A stretch of DNA of 64,000 nucleotides from Paenibacillus dendritiformis (lineage in GTDB: Bacteria > Bacillota > Bacilli > Paenibacillales > Paenibacillaceae). A program made the position numbers and the translations under genes. The notes under the pieces were generated by a model that saw nothing but the letters and a program-made list of their open reading frames with translations, made no database searches and had not been told where the DNA came from. Positions 62,760 through 64,000 of this stretch are shown here, piece by piece; the first letter of the stretch is position 1, and each line of letters opens with the position of its first letter. Where the stretch lies: contig NZ_OX216966.1 in the NCBI RefSeq assembly GCF_945605565.1, forward strand, positions 5,324,001 to 5,388,000. The letters run 5' to 3'.

Positions 62760-64000
<1,241 letters not shown>

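Overview
The window looks like chromosomal DNA of a Gram-positive, spore-forming Firmicute, most probably a Paenibacillus. This is an inference from protein style: DUF2600/YtpB, YjcZ-type tiny proteins, DUF3899, DUF3906, YugP, a GltC-like LysR and 6S RNA. Strong AGGAGG-type ribosome binding sites, frequent TTG/GTG starts and moderately high GC in the core genes point the same way. No rRNA, tRNA or CRISPR array was seen.

Layout. 1-9.6 kb: metallophosphoesterase (cut by the window edge), glycosyltransferase, diguanylate cyclase, a two-gene ABC-2 transporter, an RsmF-like rRNA methyltransferase, a HAD phosphatase and an RsuA-type pseudouridine synthase. 9.8-15.2 kb: a MacB-like export operon (ATPase, FtsX-type permease, HlyD-type adaptor) with two palindromes upstream, then an MFS/ArsR-like regulator pair with its own palindromic operators. 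15.5-16.4 kb: first copy of a composite intergenic repeat. 16.6-19.1 kb: small alarmone synthetase and PyrD. 19.1-26.2 kb: a four-gene operon of CHASE2-adenylate cyclase, FecR protein, NHL-repeat protein and L,D-transpeptidase, which looks like an envelope-sensing unit. 26.4-27.2 kb: second repeat copy. 27.2-30.8 kb: ferredoxin, SOS-controlled dinB and citramalate synthase. 30.9-33.1 kb: third repeat copy, inverted and split by an IS110-family element. 33-43.7 kb: TlpA-like thioredoxin, MFS, MerR, YugP, GltC-like regulator, rhomboid, thiol peroxidase, DUF1499 protein, 6S RNA, DUF624 protein, CshA-type helicase and YitT. 43.7-45.5 kb: a complete IS1182-family element. 45.5-52.5 kb: FMN reductase, DUF3906 protein and a complete oppABCDF operon. 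52.5-56.1 kb: an AT-rich island. 56.3-64 kb: DUF3899 protein, PfkA, YtpB, MFS, nitroreductase with a clear operator, then divergent AraC regulator and beta-galactosidase (cut by the window edge).

Most interesting system. On the minus strand at 53.0-56.1 kb, a 21-residue peptide gene with a perfect RBS and promoter ends in Asn-Val-Val-Cys-Phe. It is followed by an intercistronic hairpin, a radical SAM/SPASM enzyme and, from its own promoter, an MFS exporter. This looks like a RiPP cluster whose precursor carries an NxxC motif, the substrate signature of a beta-thioether-forming radical SAM group known from streptococci. Neither the tiny precursor nor the hairpin would be found by ordinary gene calling.

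Second layer. A composite repeat (two ~167-bp units flanking a degenerate ~51-bp tandem array) occurs three times, and one copy holds the IS110 element. The intact copies therefore act as empty-site references for its ends and for a candidate bridge RNA. A second short repeat, built around TTTGAAC-AACCTC, sits in the 5' leaders of three unrelated genes (MerR, tpx, nitroreductase).
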